Shown here in pieces: positions 6,836 to 14,298 of a stretch of 16,688 bases of DNA (the stretch's first letter is position 1; each line of letters starts with the position of its first letter). Made by a program: the position numbers and the translations under genes. Below the pieces are notes generated by a model. That model saw only the letters and a list, made by a program, of their open reading frames with translations, was not told where the DNA came from and did not search any database. Origin of the DNA: CAZNMF01 sp964573795 (GTDB taxonomy: Bacteria; Acidobacteriota; Vicinamibacteria; Vicinamibacterales; SCN-69-37); NCBI GenBank assembly GCA_964573795.1, contig CAZNMF010000183.1, positions 1 through 16,688 of the forward strand, written 5' to 3'.

Positions 6836-7407
6836 GGCGCGCCTCCGTGTCCGCCGAGCAGCGTCGCAAATTTGCGCCGCGCGCGCAGCAGCAGCGTCTT
6901 GACGCTGCCCGTCCGCACGCCCATCACACGCGCGATCTCCTCGTGCGACGATCCATGCGCATACGCCAGCCAGATCATCGCGCGCTCCCGTCGTCCCAGC
7001 TTTGCGAGCGCCTGCGAGACGTGCAACGTGCCGTCGAGCGACTCGCCGCCCGTCGTCGTCGCCATCGTGTCGATGTCTTCGTCGGCCACTTCGACCGGCC
7101 GTACGCGCCGGCGCCTGAAGCGGTCGTGGGCGAGGTTCGTGGCGACGCGGAAGAGATAGTGCCGCCGGTGCTCGTCGCTCTCGAGACGCACGGTCGCTTT
7201 CAGAAAGCGATAGTACGTCTCCTGGAGCAGATCGTCGGCGGCGTGCGGATCGCCGGTCAGCCGGTGGAGATACGCCCAGACCTGACGCGCCGTCCGGTCG
7301 TAGAACCCGCGGAACGCGTCCTCGTCCATCTGCAGCGGCACGTCGGCTTCAACGGCGCGGGCAGCGGCGAGATCCAGAGCGAGTGAGGCGGCGTCGCGGG
7401 CGGTCAT
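6832..7407 (-). CDS. ECF-family RNA polymerase sigma factor
   Basis: The product (191 aa) has the two domains of an extracytoplasmic-function sigma factor. Region 2 is seen at about residues 27-95 (FRGFYDRTARQVWAYLHRLT, GDPHAADDLLQETYYRFLKA, then HYLFRVATNLAHDRFRRRR), and region 4 near residues 130-185 (LAKLGRRERAMIWLAYAHG, SSHEEIARVMGVRTGSVKTL), which contacts the -35 element. The frame is open much further upstream, but the ATG at 7407 sits 18 bp after the stop of the preceding gene and gives the usual family length. No good ribosome binding site is visible; the ATG at 7329 (MDEDAFRGFYD) is a shorter alternative. The gene lies between a membrane protein gene and the anti-sigma gene, with which it overlaps by 4 bp. 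It directs RNA polymerase to a regulon I cannot identify from this window. Confidence 0.93.
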   Translation of the reverse strand: MTARDAASLALDLAAARAVEADVPLQMDEDAFRGFYDRTARQVWAYLHRLTGDPHAADDLLQETYYRFLKATVRLESDEHRRHYLFRVATNLAHDRFRRRRVRPVEVADEDIDTMATTTGGESLDGTLHVSQALAKLGRRERAMIWLAYAHGSSHEEIARVMGVRTGSVKTLLLRARRKFATLLGGHGGAP

Positions 7408-7424
7408 GGACGTTCGGCGGCCGC

Positions 7425-8333
7425 TCACGCACGGTTCCGTCCGGCGGAGGACGCGGACGAAGGCGGGAGCAGACCGAGCCGGCTCGACAGAATATAGGAC
7501 GCCGCGGACGCGAGCGCGAATCCGACGCCGACCGCCACGGCGAGGATGCCCGGCAGCACGAGCACGTTCGCCGCTTCGATCGGCAGGTAGTGGCGTCCGA
7601 TCATCAGCCCCACGCCCGCCGCCACGATGACGATGCCGATCTGGATCGACCAGAGGATGCGGCTGACCGGCGCATTCAAGGCCGGCCCGGAGCCGGCGTC
7701 GTGCATCAGCGGCACGTCGGACAGGAGCCGGTTCGTCGCCGCCGACTCGAGATAGGCCTGCACATCCGCGCTCGACGACAGCCGTTCCATCAGCCGGTTG
7801 TGGATGTCCATCTGCAGCTTCGTCGCGCGCAGCCAGCGGCGATGGGCGAGCAGATGGCGCACGAGCCACGCGAGCAGGAACCCGATCATGGCGATGCCGA
7901 ACAGCACGGCGATCACCTGGACGATGTTCTCGAGCATGCGCATCGCCCGCTCCGATGCCGTTTCCTGGCGGTTGTTCCAATCGCCCGTGTACACGTACTC
8001 GAGGAAGAACTGCGGCGAGCGCGCGATTTCCGGGTGCGCGGTCAGGAATGCCGCGAGCGCAGGATAGCCCTGCAGGTACGCGGCGTTGGTCATCAGCGTC
8101 GGGTCGAGCTTCAGCACCTGGCCGAGTGCCGGCGAGTAGTGGTGCATCACCTCACGGAAGTCGTTGCGGAGCTCTTCGACGTTTCGTCGATCCAGCTCGA
8201 CCGTCGGCGCGGGCCGTGAGAATTCGGCTGGCGGTGCGGCGGCGCGCTGGGCGCGCAGCGCCGGAGCGCCGAAAATCGCGAGAGCGGCGACGAGTCCAAC
8301 GGCGGCGATCGATCGATTCACGACACGAGACAT
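7425..8333 (-). CDS. membrane protein with signal peptide, first gene of the sigma/anti-sigma cluster
   Basis: The second of two close ATGs (8333, six bases after AGAGGGG) is preferred over that at 8339. The 302-residue product begins with a signal peptide (AAVGLVAALAIFGAPALRAQ). Residues about 45-130 are a polar domain predicted to be outside the membrane (LRNDFREVMHHYSPALGQVL, then LTAHPEIARSPQFFLEYVY). A first helix at about 136-158 leads to a cytoplasmic stretch rich in charges (HRRWLRATKLQMDIHNRLME, residues 164-183), followed by helices at about 226-246 and 256-282. I do not know a named function. As far as I recall, similar proteins stand beside ECF sigma genes in other Acidobacteria, which would fit a sensor or stability factor of the signalling cluster; that role is inferred. 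It is 18 bp upstream of the sigma gene. Confidence 0.85.
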   Translation of the reverse strand: MSRVVNRSIAAVGLVAALAIFGAPALRAQRAAAPPAEFSRPAPTVELDRRNVEELRNDFREVMHHYSPALGQVLKLDPTLMTNAAYLQGYPALAAFLTAHPEIARSPQFFLEYVYTGDWNNRQETASERAMRMLENIVQVIAVLFGIAMIGFLLAWLVRHLLAHRRWLRATKLQMDIHNRLMERLSSSADVQAYLESAATNRLLSDVPLMHDAGSGPALNAPVSRILWSIQIGIVIVAAGVGLMIGRHYLPIEAANVLVLPGILAVAVGVGFALASAASYILSSRLGLLPPSSASSAGRNRA

Positions 8334-8351
8334 GAGCATCCCCTCTGGCGG

Positions 8352-8381
8352 CTAATACGCGGCCGCGGGGGTGCCGGTGAA
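8352..8381 (-). promoter_or_regulatory. weak candidate promoter for the sigma cluster
   Basis: On the minus strand TTCACC (8381-8376) and TATTAG (8357-8352) are 18 bp apart, ending about 18 bp before the first ATG of the membrane-protein gene. Each hexamer matches the sigma-70 consensus in four of six positions. An ECF-type autoregulated promoter is equally possible but I see no clear motif. Confidence 0.28.
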
Positions 8382-8409
8382 CAGGCGGGCGACGGGCCCC
8401 GGGCTGCGC

Positions 8410-8429
8410 GCCGGGTCTGAAGACCCGGC
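8410..8429. repeat. REP-like palindrome (9-bp stem, GA centre)
   Basis: GCCGGGTCT and its complement AGACCCGGC flank GA. The CTGAAG-type centre and size resemble the palindrome at 6184-6205. It lies in the divergent intergenic region between the membrane-protein gene and the SGNH gene. Confidence 0.7.
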
Positions 8430-8436
8430 CTACATC

Positions 8437-8492
8437 TGCCACGCCCCACGCCCGAAGCCCGAAGCCCGAAGCCCCAAGCCCCAAGCCGAGTC
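8437..8492. repeat. degenerate heptamer array (CCCGAAG/CCCCAAG)
   Basis: Units of 7 bp follow one another in phase: a TGCCACG and CCCCACG edge, then three CCCGAAG, two CCCCAAG and a decayed last unit. Written from AAGCC, the units (AAGCCCG, AAGCCCC) differ only in the last two bases from those of the adjoining array at 8498-8539 (AAGCCGT), so the two arrays are probably derived from one another. Confidence 0.75.
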
Positions 8493-8496
8493 CGCC

Positions 8497-8540
<44 letters not shown>

Positions 8541-8577
8541 CCCTCGTCCCCCGGCCCCTCTGCTATCGTCTGTCCCC

Positions 8578-9618
8578 GTGTTTCGTCGTGTTCTCGCCGC
8601 GGGTGTCCTGCTGTCCGTCGCGCTCGCGATGCCGCTGGCGTGGCGCGCGGCTCTTGCGCTGTGGGGACCGCATGACGCCGACGTTCCGCCGAGCTACCTG
8701 CCCGCGCTGGAATCCCGTCGACCGCGTCGTCCGTTCAATGCTGGAGCCGTCGACTACGTCCGGGAGACCGAGCCCGGCTACGTGACGATCGGCGACTCGA
8801 TGGCCGGCCGGATCGATCCCGAGATCCTGGCCGAGCTGGCGGGCGTGCCGGTCGTGCCCCTTCCGCTGAACGCGACCGGACCGGCGTACTGGTATCTCGT
8901 CCTCAAGAACTGGGTCGCTGCGAGCGGCGCGCGTCCGCGTCTGGTCTTCATCTTCTTCCGCGACACGCTGCTCACCGACGTGACGTTCCGGCTCGACGGC
9001 CCGTATCGGGTGCCGCTCGACGAGGCCGCGCACGAGCGCGAGCCGGAGCTGAACGAGATCGTGGCCGCGCGCACGAGCGGCCCGTGGCATCGCGTGCACG
9101 AGGCCGTCGATGCCCTGTACGGCATCAACCGCGCGCGCGAATGGATCGAGCCGCAGCTGACGGCGTGGCCCGCGCGCGTCGTCGTCGATGGCACGCACGC
9201 GCAGGCCCGGCTGCTCGATCGCGTCAACGCCGCGTTCACGCTCGACAAGCTGCGGCCCATCGCGCAAGCCGACCTCGAGGCGGCCGACGCGCGCGAGGCG
9301 GACTTCGCGTCGCACGTCGACGCGTCCGTGCTGCCGCTCATGCTGAAGGTCGCGCGCGAGCACGGCCTGCGGCTGTGCTTCGTCCGCGTGCTGCGCCGGC
9401 CCGTCAACGGCCAGCCGCCACCGGAGTCGCCGGCGCTGCAACGATACGTCGGCGATCTGCGCGCGTATCTCGCGCGCGAGGGCGCCGACTACGTCGACGA
9501 TCGCGACGATCCCGAGCTCGCGAAGTTGCCATACGGCGACGGCGATCACATCACGCGCGACGCGCGCCTGCCGTACACGCGGCGCTTCTGGTCGAAGATT
9601 CAGCGTCTCACGCCGTGA
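8578..9618 (+). CDS. SGNH-hydrolase-like exported protein, partner of the MBOAT acyltransferase
   Basis: The product (346 aa) starts with GTG and an uncleaved anchor or signal sequence (VLAAGVLLSVALAMPLAW). At residues 69-77 it has VTIGDSMAG, the block I motif of SGNH/GDSL hydrolases with catalytic Ser74. Near the C-terminus YGDGDHITRDARLPY provides the Asp321/His324 pair (D-x-x-H). The catalytic triad therefore appears complete and in the usual order, unlike AlgJ/AlgX, where, as I recall, the Asp/His motif precedes the Ser. The TGA stop overlaps the GTG of the downstream MBOAT gene, as in many two-gene O-acetylation systems, where the MBOAT protein moves acyl groups across the membrane and the SGNH protein transfers them to a polysaccharide or other envelope polymer. 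That role is inferred from context. No Shine-Dalgarno sequence precedes the GTG; TATCGT nearby could be a -10 element of a leaderless transcript. Confidence 0.85.
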   Translation: MFRRVLAAGVLLSVALAMPLAWRAALALWGPHDADVPPSYLPALESRRPRRPFNAGAVDYVRETEPGYVTIGDSMAGRIDPEILAELAGVPVVPLPLNATGPAYWYLVLKNWVAASGARPRLVFIFFRDTLLTDVTFRLDGPYRVPLDEAAHEREPELNEIVAARTSGPWHRVHEAVDALYGINRAREWIEPQLTAWPARVVVDGTHAQARLLDRVNAAFTLDKLRPIAQADLEAADAREADFASHVDASVLPLMLKVAREHGLRLCFVRVLRRPVNGQPPPESPALQRYVGDLRAYLAREGADYVDDRDDPELAKLPYGDGDHITRDARLPYTRRFWSKIQRLTP

Positions 9619-11054
9619 TCTTCCACAGCCTCGTCTTCCTCGTCTTCTTCGTCACCACGACGATCGTCTATTGGCGATTGCCGCACCGCGCGCAGAACGT
9701 GCTGCTCGTGGCCGCGAGCTATTTCTTCTACGGCTACGTGCACCCGTGGTTCCTGACGCTCATCGCGATGACGACGATCGCCGACTACTTCGCGGCGCGC
9801 GGCATGGCGCGCTGGCCCGAGCGCAAGCGGCTGATGCTCGGCCTGAGCCTGGCCGTCAACCTGGGCCTGCTCGGCTTCTTCAAGTACTTCGGCTTCTTCG
9901 TGGACAACGTGCACGCGGCGCTCGCGCTCTTCGGGCTGGATCTGCCGCGGCCGGCGCTGGCCATCGTGCTGCCGGTCGGCATCTCGTTCTACACGTTCCA
10001 GGAGCTGTCGTACACGATCGAGGTCTACCGCGGCACGCTGCGCGCGCGGCGCGACTTCGTCGACTTCGCGGCCTTCGTCTGCTTCTATCCGCAGCTCGTC
10101 GCCGGGCCGATCGAGCGCGCGTCGCGCCTGCTGCCGCAGGTCGAGTCGCCGCGCGTCTGGTCGTGGCCGGCCGCGCGGTCGGCGGCGTGGCTGATCGCCT
10201 GGGGCTATTTCAAGAAGCTCGTCATCGCCGACAACGTCGGCGTCATCGCGAACAAGGTCTTCTCGCTCGAGTCGCCGGGCTTCACCGTCCTGTGGGCGGG
10301 CGTGTTCGCGTTCGCGATGCAGATCTACGCGGATTTCTCGGCCTACAGCGACATCGCGCGTGGCGTCGCGCGCTGGCTCGGCTTCGACCTGATGGTCAAC
10401 TTCGACCATCCGTACATGGCGACGGGCCCGGCCGACTTCTGGCGGCGCTGGCACATCTCGCTGTCGACGTGGTTCCGCGACTACGTCTACATCCCGCTCG
10501 GCGGCTCGCGCCGCGGCCGCGCGCGCACGCTCGGCAATATCTTCATCACGTTCCTCGTGTCCGGCCTCTGGCACGGCGCGAGCTGGAACTACGCATTGTG
10601 GGGCGCCTACCACGGCGTGCTCTTGATCGTCACGCGTCTCATCGGCGGCGTCCGGCCGAAAACCGCCAGTCGTACGCGATCCGACGCGTGGGCCATGCTC
10701 GAGCCGCTGCAGGTCGGCGCGATGTTCGTGCTCGTCTGCATCGGCTGGCTGATGTTTCGCGAGACCGACATCCACATGCTGATCCGCGATCTCTCGCTGT
10801 CGCCGTGGACGACGACCTCTATCGATCGTGAGGTCGGCCGCTATCTGTTCGCGCTCACCGCGATCTACGCGGCCCCGCTGTGGGCGCACGACATCTGGTC
10901 GGTCTACGTCGCGCCGGCCCTTCGCGGCCGCGAGGACGATGCGGATCTGTCCTGGCGCGCGATCGGCCAGGCCCTGCTGGCCGGCCTCGCGCTGGCCGCG
11001 ATCCTCGTGTTTCGCAGCCAGCAGAGTCTGGACTTTATTTATTTCAAATTCTAG
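9615..11054 (+). CDS. MBOAT-family membrane O-acyltransferase (AlgI-like)
   Basis: The protein (479 aa from the GTG at 9615, which overlaps the previous stop as GTGA) is a polytopic membrane protein of the MBOAT family, closest in pattern to AlgI-type polysaccharide O-acetylases. Typical family segments occur in order: YFFYGYVHPWFLTLI (36-50), GLLGFFKYFGFF (84-95), LPVGISFYTFQELSYTIEVY (119-138), FYPQLVAGPIERASRLLPQ (157-175), YADFSAYSDIARG (238-250), FWRRWHISLSTWFRDYVYIP (275-294, with conserved His280) and FLVSGLWHGASWNYALWG (313-330, with the catalytic His320). It probably accepts acetyl groups from cytoplasmic acetyl-CoA and passes them outward to the SGNH partner encoded just upstream. 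The polymer modified is unknown, and no polysaccharide synthesis genes are visible in the window. A longer open frame upstream overlaps the SGNH gene and is not the real start. Confidence 0.93.
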   Translation: MIFHSLVFLVFFVTTTIVYWRLPHRAQNVLLVAASYFFYGYVHPWFLTLIAMTTIADYFAARGMARWPERKRLMLGLSLAVNLGLLGFFKYFGFFVDNVHAALALFGLDLPRPALAIVLPVGISFYTFQELSYTIEVYRGTLRARRDFVDFAAFVCFYPQLVAGPIERASRLLPQVESPRVWSWPAARSAAWLIAWGYFKKLVIADNVGVIANKVFSLESPGFTVLWAGVFAFAMQIYADFSAYSDIARGVARWLGFDLMVNFDHPYMATGPADFWRRWHISLSTWFRDYVYIPLGGSRRGRARTLGNIFITFLVSGLWHGASWNYALWGAYHGVLLIVTRLIGGVRPKTASRTRSDAWAMLEPLQVGAMFVLVCIGWLMFRETDIHMLIRDLSLSPWTTTSIDREVGRYLFALTAIYAAPLWAHDIWSVYVAPALRGREDDADLSWRAIGQALLAGLALAAILVFRSQQSLDFIYFKF

Positions 11055-11119
11055 GTTCTGGGTTCCGCGTTCTGGAGTTCCGGGGTTCGGGTTCCGAGGT
11101 TCCGGAGTTCTGGGTTCTA
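11054..11119. repeat. degenerate TTC-phased tandem array, 6-8 bp units
   Basis: TTC recurs every 6 to 8 bases (at 11056, 11063, 11070, 11078, 11086, 11092, 11100, 11108 and 11115), giving units such as TTCTGGG, TTCTGGAG, TTCCGGGG and TTCCGAGG. It begins on the last base of the MBOAT stop codon and leads into the heptamer array, so the whole gap to the next gene is repetitive. Confidence 0.7.
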
Positions 11120-11125
11120 ATCTCT

Positions 11126-11203
<78 letters not shown>

Positions 11204-11206
11204 CCC

Positions 11207-11893
11207 ATGCCCTTGATCGCCTTCGACCTCGACGGCACGTTGATCGACTCGCGCCGTGATCTCGCCGACAGCGCCAACGAATTGCTCGAGTCGTACGGCG
11301 CGTCGCCGCTGCCGATGGACGCCATCGTCGCGATGGTCGGGGAGGGCGCGCGCGTGCTCGTGCGGCGCGTGTTGCAGGCGTCGGGATTGAGCGCACTGCC
11401 CGACGGCGCGCTGGAACGGTTTCTCGAGATCTACGATCGCCGGCTCGTCGTGCATACGCGCCCGTATCCGGGGATCGTCGACGCGCTGCACGCCGTCGCG
11501 CCGCGAGCGCGGCTGGCCGTGCTCACGAACAAGCCGCAGCGCCACACGGACCGGCTGATGGACGCGCTGGGACTGACCGGTCTGTTCGCGGGCGGCATCA
11601 TCGGCGGCGACACGGCGCTCGGCCGCAAGCCCGATCCGGCAGGCCTCGTCTCGTTGATGACGGCGGCGGGCACGGCGCCGGCGGACACGCTGATGGTCGG
11701 CGACTCGGCCGTCGATCTCGAGACCGCGCGTCGCGCCGGCACGCGGGTCTGCCTCGCCCTCTACGGCTTCGCCGGGCTCTCGGATGCCGATGCGGTCACG
11801 GCCCGGGCATTCGTCGCGCGCGCGCCCACGGACATGGCTGCCTGTCTCGACGCGTTCCTCGCTGGGCGCACGACCGGGTCAAAACCGACTTGA
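11207..11893 (+). CDS. gph: HAD-superfamily phosphatase, phosphoglycolate phosphatase-like
   Basis: The 228-residue soluble enzyme has all four HAD motifs: FDLDGT with nucleophile Asp7 and acid Asp9, LTNKP with Thr107, the Lys in GRKPDP (Lys141), and VGDSAVD with Asp166 and Asp170. A helical cap lies between residues about 15 and 85, as in Gph-type C1-cap enzymes, which dephosphorylate 2-phosphoglycolate or related small phosphates. Gph is the closest familiar type, but substrates in this superfamily cannot be fixed from motifs alone. The ATG directly follows CCCC after the heptamer array and has no Shine-Dalgarno sequence, so its translation signal would consist of the repeat array. A position further inside the gene is not needed, because the nucleophile motif already starts at residue 6. 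It is on the same strand as the MBOAT gene upstream and feoA downstream, with separate gaps of 152 and 91 bp. Confidence 0.87.
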   Translation: MPLIAFDLDGTLIDSRRDLADSANELLESYGASPLPMDAIVAMVGEGARVLVRRVLQASGLSALPDGALERFLEIYDRRLVVHTRPYPGIVDALHAVAPRARLAVLTNKPQRHTDRLMDALGLTGLFAGGIIGGDTALGRKPDPAGLVSLMTAAGTAPADTLMVGDSAVDLETARRAGTRVCLALYGFAGLSDADAVTARAFVARAPTDMAACLDAFLAGRTTGSKPT

Positions 11894-11919
11894 CCGGTCG
11901 GGTTTGGCTGACATATGCT
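11890..11919 (+). promoter_or_regulatory. candidate sigma-70 promoter of the feo operon
   Basis: TTGACC (11890-11895) and TATGCT (11914-11919) are separated by 18 bp and lie about 65 bp before the feoA start. The -35 matches the consensus in five of six positions, the -10 in four. The -35 overlaps the stop codon of the phosphatase gene and a small hairpin (11882-11905, GTCGG pairing with CCGAC, with AAA/TTT extension) that could act as a weak terminator for the upstream gene. Confidence 0.45.
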
Positions 11920-11930
11920 CGCGACTGTCT

Positions 11931-11949
11931 AACGAGAACGGTCTCAGTT
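11931..11949. promoter_or_regulatory. imperfect dyad in the feoA leader, possible operator
   Basis: AAC-GAGA is followed after ACGG by TCTC-a-GTT, an inverted repeat with one unpaired base. It lies just downstream of the candidate promoter, where an iron-responsive repressor could bind. It does not match the Fur or DtxR consensus that I know, so regulator identity is open. Confidence 0.3.
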
Positions 11950-11984
11950 CTTTCGCCGCGACCGACCCCGTTCCAGAGGATCTC

Positions 11985-12257
11985 GTGCCCGACGCTTCCC
12001 AGTCTCTTCGTGCGTGTCCCGCTGCACGGCCCGTGCGCCTGACCGAGCTGCCCGCGGGTCACGTGGGGCGTCTGCACGCGGCGGAGCTGTCCGCGCAGGA
12101 CTCGGCACTGCTCGGCGCGCTCGGCATGACCGACCGGTGCGTGCTGCGCGTCTGCAAGGTCGGCGAGCCGTGCATCGTGCAGGTGCAGGCGACGCGTATC
12201 GGGCTCTCGCGATCGGTGGCCAGCGGCATCCTCGTCGTGCCCGAGGCCGCGGGGTAA
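11985..12257 (+). CDS. feoA: FeoA-domain protein of ferrous iron transport
   Basis: The GTG at 11985 is preceded by AGAGGA at suitable spacing and gives a 90-residue protein; a longer frame from 11784 overlaps the phosphatase gene and has no signal, so it is rejected. The FeoA (SH3-like beta-barrel) pattern is seen from residue about 17: VRLTELPAGHVGRLHAAEL, then LLGALGMTDRCVLRVCKVGE and VQVQATRIGLSRSVASGILV, ending shortly after. FeoA is a small cytoplasmic partner thought to bind FeoB and adjust its activity. The gene is followed by feoB after 6 bp, so the two are co-transcribed. An N-terminal stretch of about 16 residues with Cys11 precedes the domain and looks like a linker of no known role. 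Confidence 0.88.
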   Translation: MPDASQSLRACPAARPVRLTELPAGHVGRLHAAELSAQDSALLGALGMTDRCVLRVCKVGEPCIVQVQATRIGLSRSVASGILVVPEAAG

Positions 12258-12263
12258 GCCGTC

Positions 12264-14291
12264 ATGGCCACCGCGCACTGTGAACCGGGGCCCGCTGTGG
12301 CGCCGGCCGGTGCCGCTGTTCGAAGCGACACGCCGCGCATCGCCCTCATCGGGAATCCCAACACCGGCAAGACGACGCTCTTCAATCGGCTCTGCGGCAC
12401 GCGAGCCAAGACCTCCAATTTTCCGGGGACGACGACGAGCGCGCGCACGGGACGCGCGATCGTGGGGACCGACACGGCCGTCGAGATTCTCGATCTGCCC
12501 GGCCTTTATCAGGTCTCGCTCGACGCGCCCGAAGCCAAGATCGTCCGCGACGTGCTCGCGAGCGACGCGTCGTCGCCGCGCCATGTCGACGCCGTGCTGG
12601 TTGTCGTCGACGCGTGCAATCTCACGCGCAATCTCGTGCTGACCGGCGAGCTGCTCGCGTACGGCCTGCCCGTCGTCGTCGCGCTGAACATGGTCGATCT
12701 GGCGCAGCGGCGCGGGCTGACGCTCGACGCCGTGCGGCTCGGCCTGCATCTCGGCTGCCGCGTCGTCCCCGTCGTGGCGCGTCGCGGGATGGGATTGGAC
12801 GATGTGCGGCTCGCGCTCGGTGATGCACTGGCGCGGCGGCCATCGGCCGACAGCGGCGAGCGCGTCGGCGTGCCCGCTGACATGTCGGCGGCGTCGCTCG
12901 CGCGCTGGGCGGACGCGATCGTCGAGGACAGCGTCGGCGGCAGCCGCGCGATCGGATCCGGCGCGGACACGCTGACGGAACGTCTCGACAAGACGTTCAC
13001 GCATCCCGTGCTCGGCCTCGCGGTGTTCATCGCCGTGATGGTCGGATTGTTCTGGACGCTCTTCGCGCTGGCGACGGTGCCGATGGACCTGATCGAGGCG
13101 ACGTTCACGCGTCTCGGCGATCTGGTCGGACGCATCCTGCCGCCGGGCCTCGTCCACGACCTCGTCTCTCAGGGCATCATCGGCGGGATCGCCGGCACGG
13201 TCGTCTTCCTGCCGCAGATCTGCCTGCTGTTCTTCCTGATCAGCCTGCTCGAGGACACCGGCTATCTGGCGCGTGCGGCGTTCGTGATGGATCGACTGCT
13301 GTGCCGGTTCGGCCTGCCGGGGCACGCGTTCGTGCCGCTGCTCACGTCACACGCGTGCGCGCTGCCGGGCATCATGTCCACGCGGCTCATTCCCGATCGC
13401 CGCGATCGGCTCGCGACGATTCTCGTCGCGCCGTTCATGAGCTGCTCGGCGCGTCTGCCGGTCTACGTGCTGCTGACGGCGCTGCTGTTCGCCGGGCGGC
13501 CCCTGCTCGGCGGCGTCGCCTTCGCCGCGTGCTATTTCGCGGGCGCGGCTGCGGCGCTGCTGAGCGCGCTGCTGTTCCGCCGGACGTTCTTGCGCGGCCG
13601 TGCGCGGCCGATGATTCTGGAGCTGCCGTCGTACAAGACGCCGTCGCTCCTGAACGCGCTCGTGGCCGCGAAGGACCAGGGCCTCGCGTTCCTCAAGACC
13701 GCGGGCACGGCCATCATGGCGATCTGCGTCGTCATGTGGTGGCTCAACACGTTCCCGCGCGTGCCGCCGCCGCCGCAGGCGCTCGCGCTGCAGGCGGAAG
13801 CGGCGGCGACGACCGATCCCGGCCAACGCGCGGACCTCCAGGATCGCGCCGACGCGATGATCGCGCGCGCCGGCCAGGCCGGCAGCTTCGCGGGCCGGAT
13901 CGGCCGCACGATTCAGCCGGTGTTCGCGCCGCTCGGCTACGACTGGCAGCTGACCGTCGGCGTGCTGACGAGCTTTCTCGCGCGCGAGGTCTTCGTCTCG
14001 ACCATGACGGTCCTCGTCGTCGACACGACGAAGGCCGACGAGGCCGGCGTCATCGCGCGCATCCGCGCGGCGCGCCGCGACGACGGCGAGCTCATCTTCA
14101 CGCCCGCGACGGCGACGAGCGTGCTCGTCTTCTTCGTCCTGGCGATGCAGTGTCTCCCGACGCTCGCGGTCACGCGCCGCGAGACCGGGCAGATCAAGTG
14201 GGCTGGGCTGCAGCTCGCCTACATGTCGGGCGTCGCGTACACGTGCGCGTGCCTGACGTATCAGGGGCTGCGGTACTTCGGGATCTCCTGA
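12264..14291 (+). CDS. feoB: FeoB ferrous iron transporter with G-protein domain
   Basis: The 675-residue product has an N-terminal GTPase domain: G1 GNPNTGKT (30-37), G2 Thr in FPGTTTSART, G3 DLPG (77-80) and G4 NMVD (142-145), then a helical spacer, and from about residue 247 a polytopic membrane domain. The two conserved Cys-containing core segments are present: SHACALPGIMSTR (Cys365) and APFMSCSARLPVY (Cys394), as is FFLISLLEDTGYLARAAFVM (323-342). FeoB imports Fe(II) across the inner membrane. The first core segment reads HACALPG rather than the E. coli-type GCNVP, marking a variant FeoB subgroup. A polar insertion of about 70 residues (roughly 496-565, alanine- and glutamine-rich) lies between two later helices. 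The ATG follows the feoA stop by 6 bp. Length is somewhat shorter than the 700-770 residues of E. coli-type FeoB. Confidence 0.95.
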   Translation: MATAHCEPGPAVAPAGAAVRSDTPRIALIGNPNTGKTTLFNRLCGTRAKTSNFPGTTTSARTGRAIVGTDTAVEILDLPGLYQVSLDAPEAKIVRDVLASDASSPRHVDAVLVVVDACNLTRNLVLTGELLAYGLPVVVALNMVDLAQRRGLTLDAVRLGLHLGCRVVPVVARRGMGLDDVRLALGDALARRPSADSGERVGVPADMSAASLARWADAIVEDSVGGSRAIGSGADTLTERLDKTFTHPVLGLAVFIAVMVGLFWTLFALATVPMDLIEATFTRLGDLVGRILPPGLVHDLVSQGIIGGIAGTVVFLPQICLLFFLISLLEDTGYLARAAFVMDRLLCRFGLPGHAFVPLLTSHACALPGIMSTRLIPDRRDRLATILVAPFMSCSARLPVYVLLTALLFAGRPLLGGVAFAACYFAGAAAALLSALLFRRTFLRGRARPMILELPSYKTPSLLNALVAAKDQGLAFLKTAGTAIMAICVVMWWLNTFPRVPPPPQALALQAEAAATTDPGQRADLQDRADAMIARAGQAGSFAGRIGRTIQPVFAPLGYDWQLTVGVLTSFLAREVFVSTMTVLVVDTTKADEAGVIARIRAARRDDGELIFTPATATSVLVFFVLAMQCLPTLAVTRRETGQIKWAGLQLAYMSGVAYTCACLTYQGLRYFGIS

Positions 14292-14298
14292 GGCGCCT

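Noticed and set aside
6832..7980. Sigma factor starting far upstream at 7980
   Set aside because: The extension lies entirely within the membrane-protein gene, is Arg-rich, and exceeds the normal length of ECF sigma factors.
11931..11949. Fur box upstream of feoA
   Set aside because: The dyad is GC-rich and does not match the AT-rich Fur consensus; it is retained only as an unspecified operator candidate.
11796..13325. Minus-strand open frame of 509 codons opposite feoA and feoB
   Set aside because: No domain, and a shadow composition; the feo genes are unambiguous.
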